A stretch of 44,397 nucleotides of DNA, from positions 1-44,397 of the forward strand of contig BDIP01000023.1 in assembly GCA_003568945.1 (NCBI GenBank). Reading direction: 5' to 3'. How positions within the stretch are numbered: the stretch's first letter is position 1; each line of letters starts with the position of its first letter. Below, piece by piece: positions 1 through 12,713 of the stretch. Made by a program: the position numbers and the translations under genes. The notes under the pieces are model-generated. The model worked only from the letters and a program-made list of their open reading frames with translations. It was not told where the DNA came from and made no database searches. The DNA is from Kipferlia bialata. Taxonomy: Eukaryota > Fornicata.

Positions 1-2
1 TC

Positions 3-3000
3 GAGGTTGAGACTGATGCTGGTGTGTCTGTTTCCACAGCGGACAAGGCCACCCCCCCCCCCCCCCCCCCCCCCCCGGCCGATATTACTTCTCCTCTTTC
101 CCATTTTGCTTCACTCCCTGTTCTCATATCGGATTGCAAAATCCTTATATCATGGATATTTCTACCTCAATCTCTCCCTGTCTCACACACAGGTGACGTC
201 TCTGCCAGTTCCAAGATCCAGGTCGCCATCGACGGTGTCATAGAGGAGCAGGGTCTAGTTGCTCAACAGGCAACTCTAGGTGGGGAGTTAGGGTGGGGGG
301 GGGGATGTTCGTGGTCTGATACTGATACTTGGATGTCAATATTAGTAGTTAGTTGTCAGTACTTGGAGGATACTCAACTTGTATGTATTGGACTTTTCTC
401 CCCATTCTAACCCAGACACCCAAATCAACTTCATGGATGCGAAGGGACAGTCCTTTTTCCAGCAGCTGCTAGAGGCAAGTGCCTCTTCCCAGGAGGCAGC
501 TGGGACACTCGGAGGCGAGGCAGTATCCTCTGTGGCTCTTCCAAAGGAGCAGGGGGCTACAGGTGCCAAGACTCCCCCTGAGCACGGAGAGCCAGTGCCA
601 GAGGGACTCCTATCAGAGGACCAATTAGGGCATCTGAGGCAGATTAAGGCGGAGGTGAGTTCGACTCAAGTATGCTATCAGAAATGCAATCATTACTTCT
701 ACTGAGAGACAATAAGCTTATTTCACAAGATTATTTTCATATTTCTGATACTGTGATGACCCCAGATTGTGAACTGGCACCGTGAGACCGACCGAGCCGA
801 GATGAACTGCCTACGCGGTGAGAGGAATGCCCTGAGGGACTCTCTCGCCAGAGCAGATAGAGTGATGTACCAGGGGAGAGCGACAGGTGTGTTCATATGT
901 ATACATATTCACTGGGGAAGCAAGAGAGGTAGTGTGGTCGGTTGTGTATCTATTCACTCAAACGCCCCTTCAGCTGTCAACTATCCTGATGCTACAACTA
1001 TTCCAACCTTGACTCCAGGTGAGTGGAAGCTCCGTCCAGACGCCCCACCTCTGGATTATGAAGCAGAGATCAAGCACCTGAGGGAGAGAGTAGATCAGGT
1101 GGGGGTTGTAAGAGTATCTCTTATCTATTTCTCCTATATTATATGTGATTTCTCTGGCTCTGATATCCAGGGATACAAGGCCAGAGAGTCAAAGGAGAAC
1201 TTGGTAGATCACTACTGCCAGTATCTCAGGAAGATACACCAAGATCTTCTCAGGTATATCTATCATTGTGACATATTGTTCGCCATACCAGAGATGTATA
1301 GTATTCTTTCGGGTACTCTTCTGTTCCCTTATGAGTTACTGTCTCATATGCAGAGTGTCCTATGGTCGGAAGGTAGATGCCGGAAAGGTGAAGGTCCTCC
1401 AGAAGGACTTGGCCGCACTGCAGCTCAGGTACGACAGAGAAACCAAAGCATTGAGGAGGGACCTTGCTAAGTCCGAGGGCCGCAGAAAGACTGAGAGGGG
1501 ATCTGCTGCCATTCTGCTGGCCAAAACTAGGAAGGCCAAGGGCCTGGATGGACCCACCAGTCAGGTGATACTCCCATACAACTCTTAGTTATACTGTATA
1601 GTGTTTATAGTATTATATCGATACTGATATGTATGGATGTGGTCTCTAAGACTTAGGTTCAGAAGGACCTCGACCAGGCAGAGAGAGAGGTGGAGCGGCT
1701 CACTGCTGTAGAGGCTGAGTTGAAGGGGAGGCTCAAGGAGAGTGAGGTTGGTGGTGTTTGTAGCCGTATACTCCTGGGTTCCTCCATACACCCCCTAATT
1801 GTTGCATCTGCTGACCTATCAGACAGCCCTGGTTGCCAGTCAGAACGAGGCTAAGGAGCTGAGACGCCAGACGGAGGCCCAGACGCAGGAGGTGTCTGTG
1901 GTGAGGGAGAGGATGAGGGAGCTGGTGGAGATGCAGGCGGCGCATGCGGAGATGAACCGGGTGGCCAGGTGCGATTGCTTCTCTTTGCTACACACAGTAT
2001 GTGACCCTTGTCTATACTCATTCCATATCCACTCGTCTAACACTTCAGCGCTCGGAGAAGTGCCAGAGAAGTGGCTGAGAGGGAGGACAAGGAGTCCCTG
2101 GCGCGGATTATGAAGGAGGTTGAGAGCCTCGCTGCTGATTTCCAGCAGGCTGTTGCTGAGGCAGAGAGAGAGAAGGGACTGAGGACCCAAGTGGAGGGTG
2201 AGCTCAAGGTGGCCAAGGCTGAGATCCAGAGACTAGTCGAGGCAGAAGCAGACGCAGAGGCTCGTCGGGAGCAGGAGAGAGAGGCAGAGGAGTCTGAGTC
2301 AGATGAGCCTCCAGTGGTGAGTTATATGTCTACATATATATGGCAATATCTTAATCATGGCAACACACTCATATTCTCACTCAAGGTCTTTGATGCGAGC
2401 ACTGTATCCCAAGGTGGTGAGATCCATGTCATGGGGGGAGTGCACTCTACGCACAAGGTACATATATGTATAGGATTTACACAACAACCAAGGTGCAGGC
2501 ATCTATACTGGTGTATGTTAGAGACACTATTGATACACTTACCCCAGGTGCAGGTGTATAACACAGAGACTGGGCTGTGGAGGCACTTAGTGGCACCTCC
2601 CTCCTCCTTCCAGAGGGGTACACCCAGTGTGGTGATGGAGACAGAGAGTGAGACAGACTCTGAGGGCGAGGACTCTGAGCCGAGTGAGGTGCAGAGAGAG
2701 AGGACGCAGCGGGAGGAGGCCGAGCGCACTGCCCTCTGTGCCATGTGTGTCCCTCTAGGTGTAGACATCGACGACCATCACTGCTGCAGCCTAGGGGATG
2801 TTGTCCTGCCCCACCTGGCTACTAGAGTCACCTCTCTGGAGGCTGATCTGGCGGGTCTCAAGTCGAGTGAGCAGGATGACTCTAACCTTGCCATCGCAGC
2901 AGTGGAGACCAGACTCTCCAGTCTAGAGGCACTCAGCGACGCATTCTGTGCCTTTTCCGACGACAACCTCAGTGACATCCGCTCCCTCATCGAGCGTGTC

Positions 3001-4027
3001 ACGGCGTTTGATATCCCCTCTCTTCACTCATCCATCGAGGAATTCCAGAAGTACCTCTCAGTGTCCCAGAAGTATGACAAGGCTTCTCTTGATCAATTCT
3101 TCGACGATCATCCGCTTACAGAGGTGACTCTTTTATTTCTTGGCGAGTGGCAACGTTTGCCACTCTTCCCGTCTGTAGCTATTGGCGGTATGCATATATA
3201 CTTCCATTGATACTAGTTTTGTAGTTCTCACCATTAGCTTGTGTCAGCAGACTGTGATGAAGTCAGCCGTAGGCTCCTCCCCCTCAATTACCAGATCATC
3301 AAGCAGATGAATTTTACTAGGACCTTTGAAGAGGGCTTACCCAAAGTCCTAAGGGATGCACTAGAGCTCTGCAGTGATGTGATGCGTGTGAGGCTCATCC
3401 CCCTGCCTCAGAACACCACTATCCTCTCCTTCCCCGACCAGCAGAAGTACTTCAAAGCCGAGGGGTACAACACAGAGGTGCGCACTCTCTTCTCGGTAGC
3501 CAGTGTGCTGCTCGACTCCCACAGTGTCTTGGAGGAGTATGAAGAGGCCCATAGGGCAGCTCCTCAGAAGGCTAAGGACCTTTTGCATCTGATCAGGAGG
3601 GCCAGGACTCTGAGGGAGCGGCTCTCCAGTCTGAGTGCCAGACACACTGAGGCCACTGCCCTGCTGCATGAGTACCAGAGTCTGTTTGTGGAGGCAGAGA
3701 CGGAGCTGGCAGTGACTGAGGCCTCCATAGCCAGTGGGACCAAGCAGCTCCAGCACCTGCGCAACTCTGGCAAGCGCAGCAGGAAGCTCAAGGTATAACT
3801 GTACAGTGTATAACCTATATACAAATGTATTCCAGATACATACTTAGTGTGCCAGTAATGTCTTATGCCAGGAGCTGGCCTCCCTCCGGACCAAGCTGAT
3901 GGGACTGCAGAAGCAGGTGGAGCAGAGGGATAGCATCAGGGAGAGACTGACCCACCATCTCATCTTCCCAGAGGTGGCAGCAGCCCTTGGTCTGCCCCAG
4001 CAGCCCCTAGAGCCAGAGGAGGAGTAG
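3..4027 (+). CDS. Coiled-coil protein with a kelch-like motif (5' partial)
   Basis: I do not recognise a named family. Exons that stay in frame: 193-279, 416-654, 766-886, 974-1098, 1171-1253, 1354-1564, 1657-1746, 1823-1968, 2049-2316, 2386-2457, 2548-3123, 3238-3792 and 3872-4027 (TAG stop). The gene enters from the left edge; codons from base 3 (EVETDAGVSVSTADKA) run into a 25-C tract at 52-76 whose donor I cannot place. The translation is rich in E, K, R, Q and L with long heptad-like helices (for example LAALQLRYDRETKALRRDLA), as expected of a scaffold or cytoskeletal coiled coil. Exons 2386-2457 and 2548 onward encode a single kelch-like unit (GGEIHVMGG ... VQVYNTETGLWRHL). A globular-looking stretch with Cys/His (CAMCVPLGVDIDDHHCC) follows, then more helix to an acidic end (PLEPEEE). 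One kelch repeat cannot close a propeller, so it may be a remnant. Confidence 0.75.
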
Positions 4028-4844
4028 CTTCAGTGAAGCGGTAGACTATCACTGACAGTATGTATGACACATACTATGTCATCAGCTTGGACAGCACCAT
4101 CATTTTCAACTACATATTCATTCACTGCTTTCTTTAGCCCTCCAATAGATTGACACAATAATTGTTGTTTAGACTCGATATAACGATTTCTGCATATTCT
4201 TGAGACTCTCAAGGTGAGAGGCAACTGAGGTATGTGGTCTTTGCGTTGCCATGACCACGACAACCTCTGACCTGGTGCCTAAAGGCCTAGTAGTAGTAGG
4301 CAAATATCACGTAGTGAACAGAGATCACTCAATTAGTACTGACTTTCTATATCGGGTCCCAGTGTATCATGTTGAGCCTCTAGGATGAAGAGAGGAGAGG
4401 TATGCAGTGTTCATATGCCAGACACTGAGAACTTCTCAGTGAGAAGCATCCATAAATAGTGTTCACTGCATTAGGGACTATATGCAATACCTGTTAAGTA
4501 TGATTGACCCGGGAAGATATCAAAGAAGCGCGTATGAAATACAGTCTATTGGAATAGAAATTTAGGCAGCAACATGGGGATGAGTGTTGTATAGGACAGG
4601 GGGGACACTGGAGAGACTCTCAGTAACAGTGTTCACAGCATCAGTCTACGCCTTGGATGTTTCATTGTGCTGACCAGGGACTTGTTGTCTTGCCTAATAG
4701 CATCTGGTACCTCTTGCCAACCTTGGGGTGAGAGAGATATGGATTATGTGGCATCGGCGACAATGAGGACAACTTGGGAAATGGCAATGTAATCTGAGAA
4801 CTATAACACACTGTCACTAGAGTAGAATCCAAAGAGAAGTATTG
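4028..4844. other. Spacer between convergent genes
   Basis: About 800 bases between the + strand coiled-coil gene and the - strand Myb-like gene, both of which end here. I see no convincing exon. A 77-codon minus-strand frame at 4030-4263 has protein-like composition but lacks other support, so it is not called. Confidence 0.4.
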
Positions 4845-5503
4845 TTACACACATGGTGGAGGAATAGGATTGGGATCCAATTGTATTTGATGACATATGA
4901 CTATGGATGTACGGTACATCCGATGTACCTCCTTCCATGTCCTCCCTGCCACCAGTGAGGCCGCACTCCTCCAGCCCTCCCTGGTGTTGCCTGGAGTGAG
5001 AAGAAGTTAGAGTAACATGCAATTGTCTCTTATCAAAGGATACGTTGTAATACTAGAGATGTGTGTAGAGGGTACCACTCACCGAAGTATGCCACTCCCT
5101 CCAGTATCACACTGTCCTCCTCTGGGGAGAATGGCACACACTGCATATCCCTAGTGCCCCCACCGCACACTCCAATCTTGGTCAGGAGGGCAGGACTAGG
5201 GAGTGTCATATCGATGAGAGAGCCGTTGTGAGAGGACATGTGAGGTGAGGACACCTCTCCCATTGGCACAGCACTACTCTCTAACACAGGGGTGTTGGGT
5301 GGGAGCGATAGGTCCCATGTCGCTCTTACAGTAGGTGTACCCTCCAGTGCACAAGTATCAGCTGAGGCACCAGAGTATCTGTCCCTGTCGATGGTCTCTC
5401 CATAGACGTGGCAGGATGCTGACTGAATGGCATCCCACTCATACTCCATGGCAGACAGCACCTTGTGTGAGAAGTCTCTATACCAGTTGGGATACCTCAC
5501 CAT
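4845..5503 (-). CDS. Small Myb/SANT-like DNA-binding protein
   Basis: Two exons, 5503-5083 and 4990-4845, joined by a 92-nt intron (donor GTGAGT, acceptor CTCCAG) give about 188 residues. Across the junction the protein reads FSPEEDSVILEGVAYFG, then NTREGWRSAASLV, then AGRTWKEVHRMY. This matches the Myb/SANT layout: an aromatic position, EED, a glycine ending helix 2, a central Trp and a GRT in the recognition helix. One repeat is visible, and it lies at the C-terminus. The first 130 residues have no recognised domain. The ATG at 5503 is the first in frame, but the frame stays open upstream to about 5615, so an extra 5' exon is possible. A role in transcription or chromatin is inferred from the fold only. 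Confidence 0.6.
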
Positions 5504-6006
5504 AATACTACTATACCTGCCCCGTGACGCACTCTCCCAGGCCCAGGGTGTAGTCCTCAGGGCTTGAGCACATCTCTGGGAGATGATCTCTCTCTCTTCG
5601 CAAACTGTGTGTGTCTTAGGACTCGCAGATATGACGTTCTAACAATTCAGAACCAAACTTGTACCGGGTTTGTGTGAGAGATAGCCACTCTCTTATAGCA
5701 ACAAGGGTGTGAGGCTATCTATTTGTGGACCAGCTCTCCTGTAGTGTCAACAGTGTATGTACACTACAGTGAGATCAATCACTGAAGCGGCACTAAGTGG
5801 AGACACCAGAAGTGATGGCTGTTGAGTGATAACCTTGATGTCTACAGTGATACTATCTCAGTATACTGTTATCGGCAGGGCATACACGATTCTTTACAAC
5901 CAATCCATTCTGACTCTATACCTCAACCTTTGTGCCTGAGTCTCAGACTATTTCAAGTGGCTCATATCCAACGTGTGAACTCCACACCCTTAAACCCCCA
6001 TAGACA
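5504..6006. promoter_or_regulatory. Shared upstream region of divergent genes
   Basis: About 500 bases separate the start of the Myb-like gene (-) from the start of the kelch-HECT gene (+), so promoters of both should lie here. I see no defined core element. An open minus-strand frame up to about 5615 may be an unrecognised exon of the Myb-like gene. Confidence 0.35.
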
Positions 6007-8485
6007 ATGGAGCTGTCTCTGTCACCAATTGGTATCCCTCACTACCCTGTGCAGCGGTCTGCTGTAGCATGGATGAGTACCACCAACCCAGATGGTACCA
6101 TACCCACGCTGCGAGAGGGACAGCCATGGCAGGTCATGGTTGTCGGGGAGAACGCCCTGAGAGCCGAGCACTGCGTCGTGTTCTCCATATTCATCAGCCA
6201 TGGGGAGGTTGGGTGCAGGGCTGTTGAGAGCTTTCGTCCTCCCTGTGAGGGTACTACCAACCACCACACCCTCACACGGGTAGGTGGTATCGTGTATCTC
6301 TTTGGGGGAGCAACAGGCCCCCTCCCCCCATCGAGGCAAGACCTAGTCAGAGGCTGGTATGGCTACATGAACAGAGAAATGGGTGTCTACACGGTGAGTG
6401 ACCACAGTTGGTCCAAGGTCTCACTGGACGGAGGAGTGCCACCCAGGTACATGCACACTGCATTTGCCTGCAACAACGAGCTGTGGGTGTGTGGAGGTGT
6501 TGACAAGTCGGGTAGATACCTCTCAGATACCTGGTGCTACAACCCGTCCAGCAAGTGCTGGTCCATGGGGCCAGCACTGCCTGTTACTCTGGTAATGGGC
6601 GCTGGATGCACAGACTCTAAGGGGGTGGTGCATATAGTGGGGGGCCAGACATCACGTAACCTACATCTCTCTCTCATTAACGGGGTATGGTCCAGAAGGT
6701 CCCTTCCATTCTCCTGCTATGGTGCAGGAGTTGCCTGCATTGAAGACCATATGTGGGTGGTAGGAGGGGTAGGCCATGAGGCAGGTGTACATGGGTACAA
6801 CACGAGCACAGGTCTTTGGACAACACCCGCACCTTCTGCGCCAAACCTCACTCTTTCAAATGGGGATGTTCAGTACAGAGAGGTCATGACAATAGTAGAC
6901 TCCTCTGGACCAGTGGGTCACAGCAGTATTGGCGGATACACAGACATGTGCATCCTGGGTCCCCATGGGGTGCTTGTCCATGGCACATCAGGCACCTACA
7001 TTGGTGTCGACACCCAGGTGAGAGACAGGGTTGCTGCTGAGTCGGATGCTGTTCAGATGGCTAACAAAGCTTTGTGTGAGTTTGTCTCGCTTTGCCGGGA
7101 GCTACATGGCCAGTGTGCGAAGATGTCGGAGAAACTATCCACACTCTCTCCTCCCACACTCGCAACACTGATGGATCACCACGCAATGCCGGACACACCC
7201 TCTTTACCAATGGTTCATCTATACAGTGGAGACCAGAACACTTTGGTGTCCATGCTGCGCAGTATGAGCGTACAGCAACCTGTAGGCGGTCTTGCAGTTC
7301 CCCTTATGGAATCTCTTGCAGACGCTGAGTTTCCAATGGGTCCCTCGCTGGCTGCATGTAGTCTCTACCGGGAGGGAGATGCAGAGACCAAGGGTCAGAT
7401 AGCCGCTGCATATGGTGCCCTCGGCCGCCTCCTTGCAGTGACAATGCTGCAACAAAACATCCCTGACGGTGTGTTAGGGACCACTGTCATAGTTGGTCTA
7501 CATCCAGAAGGAAAGGCACTCCTACACGATCCTAAGATAGTCTCAGGTCTCTTCAGGGCCGACTTTCCTCGGCAGTGCCAGTCCTTAGACACCGTATGTG
7601 CTAATCCTACTGGATTGGATGTGCGCTTCTCTGACATACCTGGATGTACCAGCACTGAGGTGTTTGGTTTGCGATAACTGTTCTAATACATATCTAATAC
7701 CTATTTTCTTACTCTCTGCATCAATTTTAACCCATGTGCTATCTGTTGACAACGTGGCTGCGTTCCGTCCAGCCTATGAGAGGGGTTATGTGGATCTGAT
7801 GATGGAAGGAGTGTCTCTGATTACAACTGGATTCATGTCTGTAGACGACCGCTGGGAGACTGTTGTGACTGGGCTTCCCTTCCACTGCTTCTCTCGTGCA
7901 TTCCAAGGCATACCTACCTTATCTGCAGAGCGGTATCTCGGTGTCCTTGATATCGCCGACGACTCTCTTCGTCAGTCATTCAGGGGTGTAGTGAATAGGC
8001 TCTGCAACACTGGTGACCAGGCAACACTGCGCCACATTCTGCTCTTTGCCACTGGGTCCGGTGTGTTTCCACGTGACAAGATCACTCTGGTCCTCCAGTC
8101 AGACGAGACGATCCCAGTAGTCACATCCCATACATGCAGCCGCACCGTCAGTGTCCCCAGTTCTGCTCTGGATCATTTAGAGGCAGCACTCAAGGATAGT
8201 ATGCAGGAGTGTTGCCAAAATGCAGGATGCACCAATGATAGCGACACCCCCCAGTGGATGATACTCGAGCAACTCATCCTGGACACCCTTAACAGCACCC
8301 TCAATGAGTTCAGAATACTGGCCCCTGGTATCCACTCCTGTCCAAGCTGTGGAGTGGCAGTGATAAAGACAGAGGGGTGCAACCATGTGGAGTGCAGATG
8401 CGGCACGCACTGGTGCTTCGAGTGTGGGTTCAAAGGTCGTGCCAGGGAAGAGGTGTACAGGCACATGAGCAAGGCAGGACACTAA
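6007..8485 (+). CDS. Kelch propeller - HECT-type E3 ligase - Rcat-like zinc finger fusion
   Basis: Predicted ubiquitin ligase of about 790 residues. Exon 1 (from 6007) starts MELSLSPIGI and carries kelch blades: YLFGG near residue 100, then LWVCGGVDKSGRYLSDTW, VHIVGGQ and MWVVGGVGHEAG. A helical linker follows, then a HECT-like region beginning near YGALGRLLAVTMLQQ and LDVRFSDIP. The second exon carries the C-lobe: AYERGYVDLMMEG, LRHILLFATGSG, and SHTCSRTVSVP, whose Cys (codon 8135-8137) aligns with the HECT catalytic Cys in the hTCxnxLxLP motif. Unusually, a Cys-rich tail follows: CPSC, then EGCNHVECRCGTHWCFECG, matching the RBR Rcat/IBR zinc fold including its catalytic-type Cys (8378-8380). 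Substrate choice through the kelch propeller is inferred. The exon junction is unresolved: donors at 7594 or 7660 are possible, and the first downstream AG is at 7771-7772. Confidence 0.75.
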
Positions 8486-8942
8486 TTGTTAGTGTGTCAC
8501 CCCATTATTGCGAGATATTCCCAGCCACCAATAGATAATGGTGCACTATCGACAGCCGGTACTTAACAGTTGTTGAATCACTCGTTTAGCATTACTCAGT
8601 TCCATCATGGAACTTCCATGCGAAATTACTTCGGTATTCGTCCTCTATTGACGTGATACTATATTGTATGTGTTTCTAGAGAACTGTAGTGGTGCAAGAG
8701 TACTAAGAAGTACAGTGGCTTCCTTATATTCTCTCCGGTGAGGAGGACCGCTAGGCCTTCCTGGTGCAGAAGTAGAGGCATCTCGCTGCGTTATTCCACC
8801 GATGGGCTAGGAAGACCCATCCTTCACTGGTGGTACCAAGAAGGACCACTCTCCCGTATTGCGCCGCAGTGTCAGTTGGCTGATGTGAGGGTATGCAGAG
8901 ACACTTAGCTCTACCCGAAATCCCATAAATCATTCGCTATTC
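8486..8942. other. Spacer between convergent genes
   Basis: Lies between the 3' ends of the kelch-HECT gene (+) and the first kelch giant (-). I see no exon or RNA gene in it. Confidence 0.4.
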
Positions 8943-11900
8943 CTATATCCGTACCCTGTCTGACTCTGTGAGGTAGCCACTGACTGTATCGTAGCTACTG
9001 ACACACATCTCTACGCAAGGTAGTGGAGAGTTGTCCATCCAGCAGCGTAGCCCGTCTGGTGCAAGGAGATACTCCCTACCAATGACCAAGGGTATCCCTT
9101 GCCAACTACCATGTACACTTACGACGTAGTTTGTGTCCTGCGGTGAACTCCCCCTTACAGACACGCCGCTGCAGTGAGGTAGAGTGTCATGACTCCAGTA
9201 CGCACAAGGGGACAGGGACGCATGGCGTTTGGTCCTCGGTGAGTAGTGCACAATATGGGCTGTGTCGTGAACCAGAGCACAGTGCAGAGACGTGCGACAG
9301 TTACCATCAGTATCAGGCCAGCGCATCCATTGCTGTGTGGTAAGGCCTATTCCATGTAGATTGACGATATGTTGTATGGGTGTACTTGGTAGCTTACCTC
9401 CTCTTCTATGTCGAAGGCCAAGCACAGGTGCTTGTGCAACAGAACCAAGTAGTTGGGAACATATATCAGGCTAGGCAAAGAAAGTCCTGTCGACTTGAGC
9501 TCGTCATGCCGGAGTCTAAGGCTCCATTCTGGCATTCGGACTCTGCTCCATGTGTGAGTTGCGAGGTCAAACGTCACGATGGTATCCGAGTCGGGGATAC
9601 ATAGATAGACTCTACTCTCGTCAGTCACTACTTTAGTGCGCATCGCATTGATTTTTCGCTGGCTAACAGTACAATCTGAGAAGGGGCCTCCTGCAACTGC
9701 TGTCCAAGTGACGGATGGGCGCATCTCATCACTCTGAGTTCCACTCTCTACCTTGGAGAACCACCACTGGTCTTCTATCAGGAGCAGAGCGCACGCAGGG
9801 GGTATTGCATAGGACAACAGGACATCTCCAGTCGGAATAGTGTGTTGCACTTCTAGCAGGGTGTATGAGAGCTCGGCAACCGCTGGGGCTTCGACCAGTG
9901 AGACTCGCTCAATGTATGGTTTGACAGCGCGGTCCCTATTGGTAGTATGTGCAGATGAAACCGCAGCACTTGTCACCACAGTGCGTATAGCAGCAGGTGT
10001 TGTTGGGTGAAAGCGAACACTAGACACTACTCCAACCTGGTGCAGGAGGGTGAGAATGTGTCTCACGTTGTGACAAGTGAGTGACGCTTGGTTGAGGTCT
10101 AAAGTGTGTGTGTGGATTGTGGGTCTCTTCGGTAGCATCACACTTAGGACCAAGGCGTGGCTCTCGGTGACACTCTGTAGCCGAGAGGCAATAGTGCAGA
10201 GAGCAGCTATCACTGGTAAGTCATCCCTCGGCATACCAGGGTTGAACAACGGAGTCCCGTCCGCGATCTGGCTCTCCGTGGCAGAGTTTAACAATGCATC
10301 CTTCAGTATCTGCAATGGGTGAGTACCGTCCATAAGAAGGGGTAGCAGTTTGGGAATGCTGGCGTCACCACATACTCTCTGCAGTGATAAGGCTATACAG
10401 TGGCACATGTAGTGCAGAGCAGGTGACATCGAGAGGCAGTGCTCAATGGCAGTTCTCAGACATGACGCTAGCGCTATGTCTTGACATACATATGCTGCGA
10501 GGTACAGTTGCACAGGTGTGTCTCTACCATCTCTTGGAACACATCCAGTGTCAAGGTATGTTGACATACCAGAATATATCTGGTCTACTCTTCTCTGGAG
10601 CACTATCTCAATGTATGCTTGATAGGTTGGAAGACCAGTGTACATGTCTCTGAGAATACAGCTGTATTGGGCTGACACATGTAGACTGCTGACCACTGAG
10701 TCTATGGCAGAGACAACCAGACCACCGATCAGGTGATGGGTGTCAGGACACTCCACTGCAAGATGCAGGAACTTCTCGATCAGAATAGGGGTCTTAGACT
10801 CCATCTCATGTGGTGGCGTTGAACGTGTTGTAGCAGTTCCCCCACAACTGAGGTGTTGAAACACCGCAAGGATAAGGCTGGGCCAGTTGTAGGAAACCTG
10901 GTAATGTGACAGGATATCTCTCAGTGTGTCGTTCAAAGACGGAATACCGAGTTTAGCCACAGCCCGTGCCACTAGACACATCCATATAGGAGGGGTGCAA
11001 TCAATCGTCTGCCAACGTCGTGCAATGTGGGTCAGAACACTCTGCGGATCCATAGTGCAGTTCTGTGACGTGTCTGAGAGGGCCTGAGGACTCTGAACAG
11101 ATAGTAGGGACGTGCTGGGACATATACTTACTTCAAGGTCGTTATATACCAAGACCCTTCGAGCTCTGTAATGGCGAGTGTCATACCCGGCTAGAAGGAG
11201 CAGGCATGTATCCACCCCTGTGCGACAGCCAAAGGCATTTGTGTCAAAGGGAGGGCAATGACTCCCACGTGGTAGTATTCGTGATACTTCGCTGGCCCAA
11301 TGCAATTTCACAATACTAGGGTCGTCATCTGTGAAGGGATCCTGGGTGAGATACACCCAGTCCCCCAAACATGTGGCTGTTGTACATCTCCCAAGTGGTA
11401 GCGGGTTGTGTATTCTCCAGCCTGCACAGGGTGACAGTGAGAGATGGAAACCATTTAGCCCAAAGATGTGAAGGTCGTCTGCTATCCATTGAACAGGACA
11501 GCCGGTGTCCATAGGCAGAGCGTGTCCTCTATCGTCTGTTGGAACGTCCATAAGGGTCTGCCACACCTGCAAATCGGTCTCATATCTCCAGGTGTCACTC
11601 AGGTAATCTCCACGCCTTTGCGGCAAATGCGAGAATTGAGGATAGCCCCCAGCAACAATGACAGAGGGGCCATCTGAGGCAGTGACGCAATTGGCTCTCC
11701 CAAGAGGGTACATACCAGGATCCATTGCCTCTGGAGGTACTTCCATCACCCACTGCATAGCGTCAGTGTCCAGTCGGAGGAGACCCATAGGTGAGCCGTC
11801 CACCTCAGGATGTCGTTGGACGGGATAGTACACGCTGTTGCCGACCTGAGCGCCCTGGGGGTCAGACGTGACACTTAGGGGATACGCAGTTGTTGTCTTT

Positions 11901-12477
11901 ATCCGTTGGAAAGGGTGTCACTTTACCTTGAGGTTGATGGAGTATAGTTGCATCTCTGGTGGCATGTGCCCAACAGCCCTCCACTCCCAGGTCACGCAGG
12001 GGTCATGTTGTCTGTCGGTGAGGGGATAATGATCACTATAGCGGCATATACTGTATACTGTACAGTGCCCACTAGAAGGCCTCAGAATTCAAAGAAGACT
12101 TCAGTGCCGTTGTGGAATGATTGGTGTGTCCCACAGTTTGTAGTTCATAGTGTATGAAACCACACAAGTACAGTCATATGTTTGTGTCTTGTTATAGCAG
12201 GTGACAACACCTACCTCCGTCTCCCCATGTACACCTGACGGCTGGGTACTGGCTGAGAGCGTCTGACAAAGAGGACGCGTCCATCAGCGAGGCCCGTGAG
12301 TCCAGCGTCTAGCATGTGGACAGTGGTGTCTCTAGGTAGATATGGCAGCCACACTACCAGCTCTCCATCCTGGTCTCTCTCAGGCCCATGCCTCACTCCC
12401 TGTACAGTCCGGTGGGCATCAGTTGGTTGGGGGACACTAAGGATTGGTATCAATTCAACCTCAGGGGGGTTATCCAT
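8943..12477 (-). CDS. Large kelch-repeat protein A
   Basis: Four exons keep frame: 12477-12215 (ATG, MDNPPEVELIPILSV), 12011-11927, 11854-9398 and 9332-8943 (TAG), giving about 1,060 residues. The N-terminal half has kelch-type blades: VTWEWRAVG, SVIVAGGYPQF followed by YLSDTWRYE, DDLHIFGLNG, and VLVYND. A long helical middle without known motifs follows. A second set of propeller-like strands closes the protein (AVAGGPFSDC, VTFDLATHTWSRVRMPEW, CLAFDIEEEQWMRW). The layout of propeller, helical region and propeller is shared with the neighbouring kelch gene upstream on the same strand, and LDLN...NVRHILTLLHQVGV resembles a stretch there, so the two are probably tandem paralogues. A 39-nt segment (11131-11093) has GT...AG ends but no stop and is a multiple of three, so it could be coding or a tiny intron. 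A binding or scaffold role is inferred. Confidence 0.75.
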
Positions 12478-12713
12478 GTTGGTGTGGTATGTCTCTGTTA
12501 CTGGTATTCCAATTGATGTCAGTTCGACACTAGGGTATGGTGGAGAGGGTACCGGATGATTCAGGTGTGCTATTGATACTCATTGGGAGTTTTGATGGTT
12601 TCAAAGGTCCGGACATCATAGGTCAACAGTGATGAATATCATTCTTGTACTATGGCGATACTATTAGAGCCGGAAACAGATATTTGTGATATCTATTCAT
12701 ACACTCTCCCACC

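Noticed and set aside
4030-4263. 77-codon minus-strand frame with protein-like composition
   Set aside because: No neighbouring exon, motif or promoter signal supports it, and a frame this short arises by chance.
11093-11131. 39-nt GT...AG segment in kelch protein A
   Set aside because: It is stop-free and a multiple of three, so the sequence cannot tell an intron from coding; left within the exon.
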